7,052 bases of DNA from an uncultured Flavobacteriia bacterium (lineage in GTDB: Bacteria; Bacteroidota; Bacteroidia; Flavobacteriales_D; Crocinitomicaceae), in assembly GCA_903930085.1 (NCBI GenBank), contig CAIYXD010000155.1, forward strand, positions 1-7,052. The letters are read 5' to 3'. The notes beneath the pieces were generated by a model. That model was given only the letters and a program-made list of their open reading frames with translations, was not told where the DNA came from and did not search any database. The translations under genes were made by a program, and so were the position numbers. Every line of letters starts with the position of its first letter. The first letter of the stretch is position 1. Below are positions 5,303 to 7,052 of this stretch, piece by piece.

Positions 5303-7052
5303 TTACTGTACTCGATTTATGTAAACATATCCAGATTCTCTCTTACCATTGTCTAATTCCAATAGGTAATAATATGTAGCATCTGGTAATAGTTCACCTG
5401 TATTTAAAAGTGTACCATTCCAAGTGTTGTTATAACTATCACTTTGGAATACTAAATTTCCGTAACGATTGTAAATGAATAGAATCTTCGTTTCATAGTT
5501 TCCTAAACCTAGTATCTCAAAGTAATCGTTGATATTATCCGAATTAGGTGTGAATCCAGACGGTATAACAATCGCTGTTGTATCTATGAAATCATCACAT
5601 GAATCATCAATTCCATCAAAGTCAGAATCTATACCGGATCCTTCTATCGTCACATAGATATTTGCAATAGTTGAATTTCCACTATTATCAATTACAGTAA
5701 TTGTAACTGTATTAATTCCAACATCTTTACAACCAAAGTCTGTCTGACTAAATAGTATTGTATCAATTCCACAGTTATCATTTGAGTTTACATCTATTTG
5801 ATCAAACGTCAATATTGCAGATCCTGTAAGATCTAAACTTAATGTCACATCTACAAGATTTACGTAAGGTGCAATATCATCTTCAACAATAACTATCTGA
5901 CTAGCTGTTGCAACATTTCCACTGCCATCCGTAATCGTCCATAGTACGTTTGTAGTTCCTAATGGGAAAATAGCAGGAGCATTATTTACAATGGTGTAGT
6001 CAGAACAATTATCACCTGCAATTGGACTACCAATGAATATACCTGCAGCTTCACAAGACAAATTAGATTGAACAACAACCGTGTCAGGTGCAATTATTTG
6101 AGGGACAATTGTATCACTAACTGTTACAGTTTGAACCGTAATCGCTAAGTTATCAAATGCATCATATGCTGTCCATGTTACCACTGTTGTACCTATTGGG
6201 AATGTAAATGGTGCATTGTTAGTGATATTTACTACTGAACAGTTATCAGATGTTACTGGAATACCTAAATCTACTCCTGTAATGGCACAACCTGAAGTAA
6301 TATTCAAAGCTATATCTGCAGGAGCAATAATAACTGGATTGATTGTGTCTCCAATTGAAACAGCTACTGGTACTGTTGAAATAACACAGCCAAAGTTGTT
6401 TGTTACTGTTACAAAGTAATATCCAGGCAATCCAGTTGTAATAGTATTATTCACCATTCCATTATTCCAGAAATAAGAAGTATACACTGATGGAACAGAT
6501 AAATCAACTGTAGTATTTGGACACAACATCGTTGGACCATTTGCTGTAATAACTGGTAATACTGGTAATGGATTAACCACGACTGTAGAATTCACAGCAG
6601 TTACACATCCATTCACATTGGTTACTGTGTACGTAATCGTTGCAGATCCTGCTCCAATTCCAAGAACAGAAGCTATCCCACTAACAGAACTTACTGTCGC
6701 CACTGCTGCATTAGATGATGTCCAAACTCCACCCGTTGTTGCACTTGTTAATGTAGTGGTAGATCCAGCACATACTTCCGTTGTTCCACTAATGGATGCA
6801 ACTACTGGCAGAGCATTCACCGTTACCGCTTGCGTTACAGATTTTATACATCCGTTAACATTCGTTACCGTGTAAGTCATTGTTGCAGATCCCGCAGCAA
6901 CTCCACTCACTACTCCTGTTGAAGCATTGATGGTCGCTGTTGCCGTGTTGGATGATGTCCAAACTCCACCTGCTGTTGCACTTGCAAGCGTTGTAGTTGC
7001 TCCCTCACATACACTTGGCGTGCCTGTAATTACTGCAACTACTGGTAAAGCA
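5303..7052 (-). CDS. Large multidomain surface protein with T9SS type B sorting domain (5' end off right edge)
   Basis: The frame is open from the right edge (first complete codon at 7049-7051) to the TAA at 5303-5305, giving 582 residues; the true start is outside the window. In the numbering of this fragment, residues 2-80 and 81-161 are two Ig-like repeats sharing GGVWTSSN, GSATxTYTVTNVNGC and a CxGxTTTL pattern. Residues 162-235 are a divergent Ig/PKD-like unit ending in VTVTNNFGC. Residues 236-313 and 314-391 are HYR-like domains (xDNCS, FPxGTTxVxWT), and 392-473 is a more diverged third copy. DSDFDGIDDSCDD (475-487) resembles thrombospondin type 3 Ca-binding sequence. Residues about 493-582 are the type B (CHU_C, gliding-associated) sorting domain: IPSGFTPNSDNINDYFEI, YNRYGNLVFQSDSYNNTWNG, LPDATYYYLLELDNG and GYVYI. 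The protein should cross the outer membrane through the T9SS and end at the surface or in the medium. Cell adhesion or matrix function is likely from the domains but unproven. It begins the visible operon with the PorP/SprF and OmpA genes. Confidence 0.95.
   Translation of the reverse strand, partial: ALPVVAVITGTPSVCEGATTTLASATAGGVWTSSNTATATINASTGVVSGVAAGSATMTYTVTNVNGCIKSVTQAVTVNALPVVASISGTTEVCAGSTTTLTSATTGGVWTSSNAAVATVSSVSGIASVLGIGAGSATITYTVTNVNGCVTAVNSTVVVNPLPVLPVITANGPTMLCPNTTVDLSVPSVYTSYFWNNGMVNNTITTGLPGYYFVTVTNNFGCVISTVPVAVSIGDTINPVIIAPADIALNITSGCAITGVDLGIPVTSDNCSVVNITNNAPFTFPIGTTVVTWTAYDAFDNLAITVQTVTVSDTIVPQIIAPDTVVVQSNLSCEAAGIFIGSPIAGDNCSDYTIVNNAPAIFPLGTTNVLWTITDGSGNVATASQIVIVEDDIAPYVNLVDVTLSLDLTGSAILTFDQIDVNSNDNCGIDTILFSQTDFGCKDVGINTVTITVIDNSGNSTIANIYVTIEGSGIDSDFDGIDDSCDDFIDTTAIVIPSGFTPNSDNINDYFEILGLGNYETKILFIYNRYGNLVFQSDSYNNTWNGTLLNTGELLPDATYYYLLELDNGKRESGYVYINRVQ
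5306..5575 (-). other. T9SS type B C-terminal sorting domain (coding segment)
   Basis: The last 90 residues of the large surface protein match the gliding-associated/CHU_C type of sorting domain. They open with IPSGFTPNSDNINDYFEI, continue with FIYNRYGNLVFQS and the aromatic NNTWNGT, then LPDATYYYLLELD, and close with GYVYINRVQ at the extreme C-terminus. Type B domains differ from type A in sequence and length, and in F. johnsoniae their secretion depends on a PorP/SprF-family partner. The gene for such a partner follows after 20 bp. Confidence 0.93.
5879..6346 (-). repeat. Tandem HYR-like domain repeats, 234-bp period
   Basis: Two consecutive units of exactly 78 codons each (6113-6346 and 5879-6112) encode HYR-like Ig-fold domains. 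Both share a start of the form TIxPxIIAP, a cysteine at unit position 20, DNCS near position 34, NNAPxxFPxGTT near 43-54 and a closing VxVxD. A third, more diverged 82-codon unit follows at 5633-5878; it keeps DNCG and IDNSGN but has lost the FPxGTT block. HYR domains are found in adhesive extracellular proteins. The paired cysteines in each unit could form a disulfide. Confidence 0.85.
6569..7048 (-). repeat. Tandem Ig-like repeats, about 79-81 codons each
   Basis: Two units (6812-7048, 79 codons; 6569-6811, 81 codons) each begin LPVVAxIxGT and contain VCxGxTTTLxSATxGGVWTSSN and a GSATxTYTVTNVNGC block. The match extends to the DNA: gatgatgtccaaactccacc occurs at 6714-6733 and again at 6951-6970, a spacing of 237 bp or 79 codons. 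This points to duplication recent enough to leave identical 20-bp runs. Unit 2 has two additional residues before its GSAT block. As the first unit begins at the window edge, more copies upstream are likely. Confidence 0.9.

Noticed and set aside
6216..6875. Plus-strand open frames opposite the Ig/HYR repeat region
   Set aside because: They are antisense to well-supported repeat domains, and their Val/Thr/Pro-rich translations are what the complement of the repeat codons would give.
5303..6910. A gene start at the GTG at 6908-6910 for the large surface protein
   Set aside because: The frame continues open to the right edge and the 47 upstream codons encode the first part of an Ig-like repeat matching the next copy. 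The GTG is an internal Val within a repeat, and the real start is outside the window.
6569..7048. CRISPR-like or mobile-element repeats
   Set aside because: The repeated DNA is in frame, has a codon-multiple period and encodes Ig-like domains; there are no short identical repeats with unique spacers, no transposase and no terminal inverted repeats.

Overview
The window looks like part of a Bacteroidota chromosome, most likely from a Flavobacteriales-type organism. The evidence is AT-rich DNA, intergenic gaps without clear Shine-Dalgarno sequences, a type B type IX secretion (T9SS) C-terminal sorting domain, a PorP/SprF-family protein, an OmpA-like protein with a PD40 propeller, and signal peptides cleaved just before a glutamine. 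The exact genus cannot be read from the sequence.

All five genes I can support lie on the minus strand, so they are read from right to left. From the right edge: (1) the C-terminal 582 residues of a large secreted multidomain protein, whose 5' end lies beyond the window. It has Ig-like repeats, HYR-like repeats, an acidic Ca-binding-type motif and a T9SS type B sorting domain. (2) After 20 bp, a PorP/SprF-family outer-membrane protein. (3) After another 20 bp, an OmpA-family protein with an N-terminal PD40 propeller and a C-terminal peptidoglycan-binding domain. These three probably form one operon encoding a surface protein, its outer-membrane partner and a periplasmic anchor. (4) After 110 bp, a predicted membrane-spanning regulator with a lipoprotein-like N-terminus, TPR helices, one transmembrane helix, a coiled coil and a LuxR-type DNA-binding domain. 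(5) After a 382-bp AT-rich gap, the first 189 residues of a secreted Gly/Ser/Thr-rich, beta-strand-rich protein that runs off the left edge.

The three-gene module belongs to a known general type: in Flavobacterium the type B adhesin SprB depends on SprF. The less ordinary elements are the one-protein transmembrane regulator placed between two surface-protein loci, and the dyad-rich gap ahead of the left-hand surface protein gene. I see no phage, transposon, CRISPR or RNA gene, and nothing that convincingly amounts to a wholly new system.
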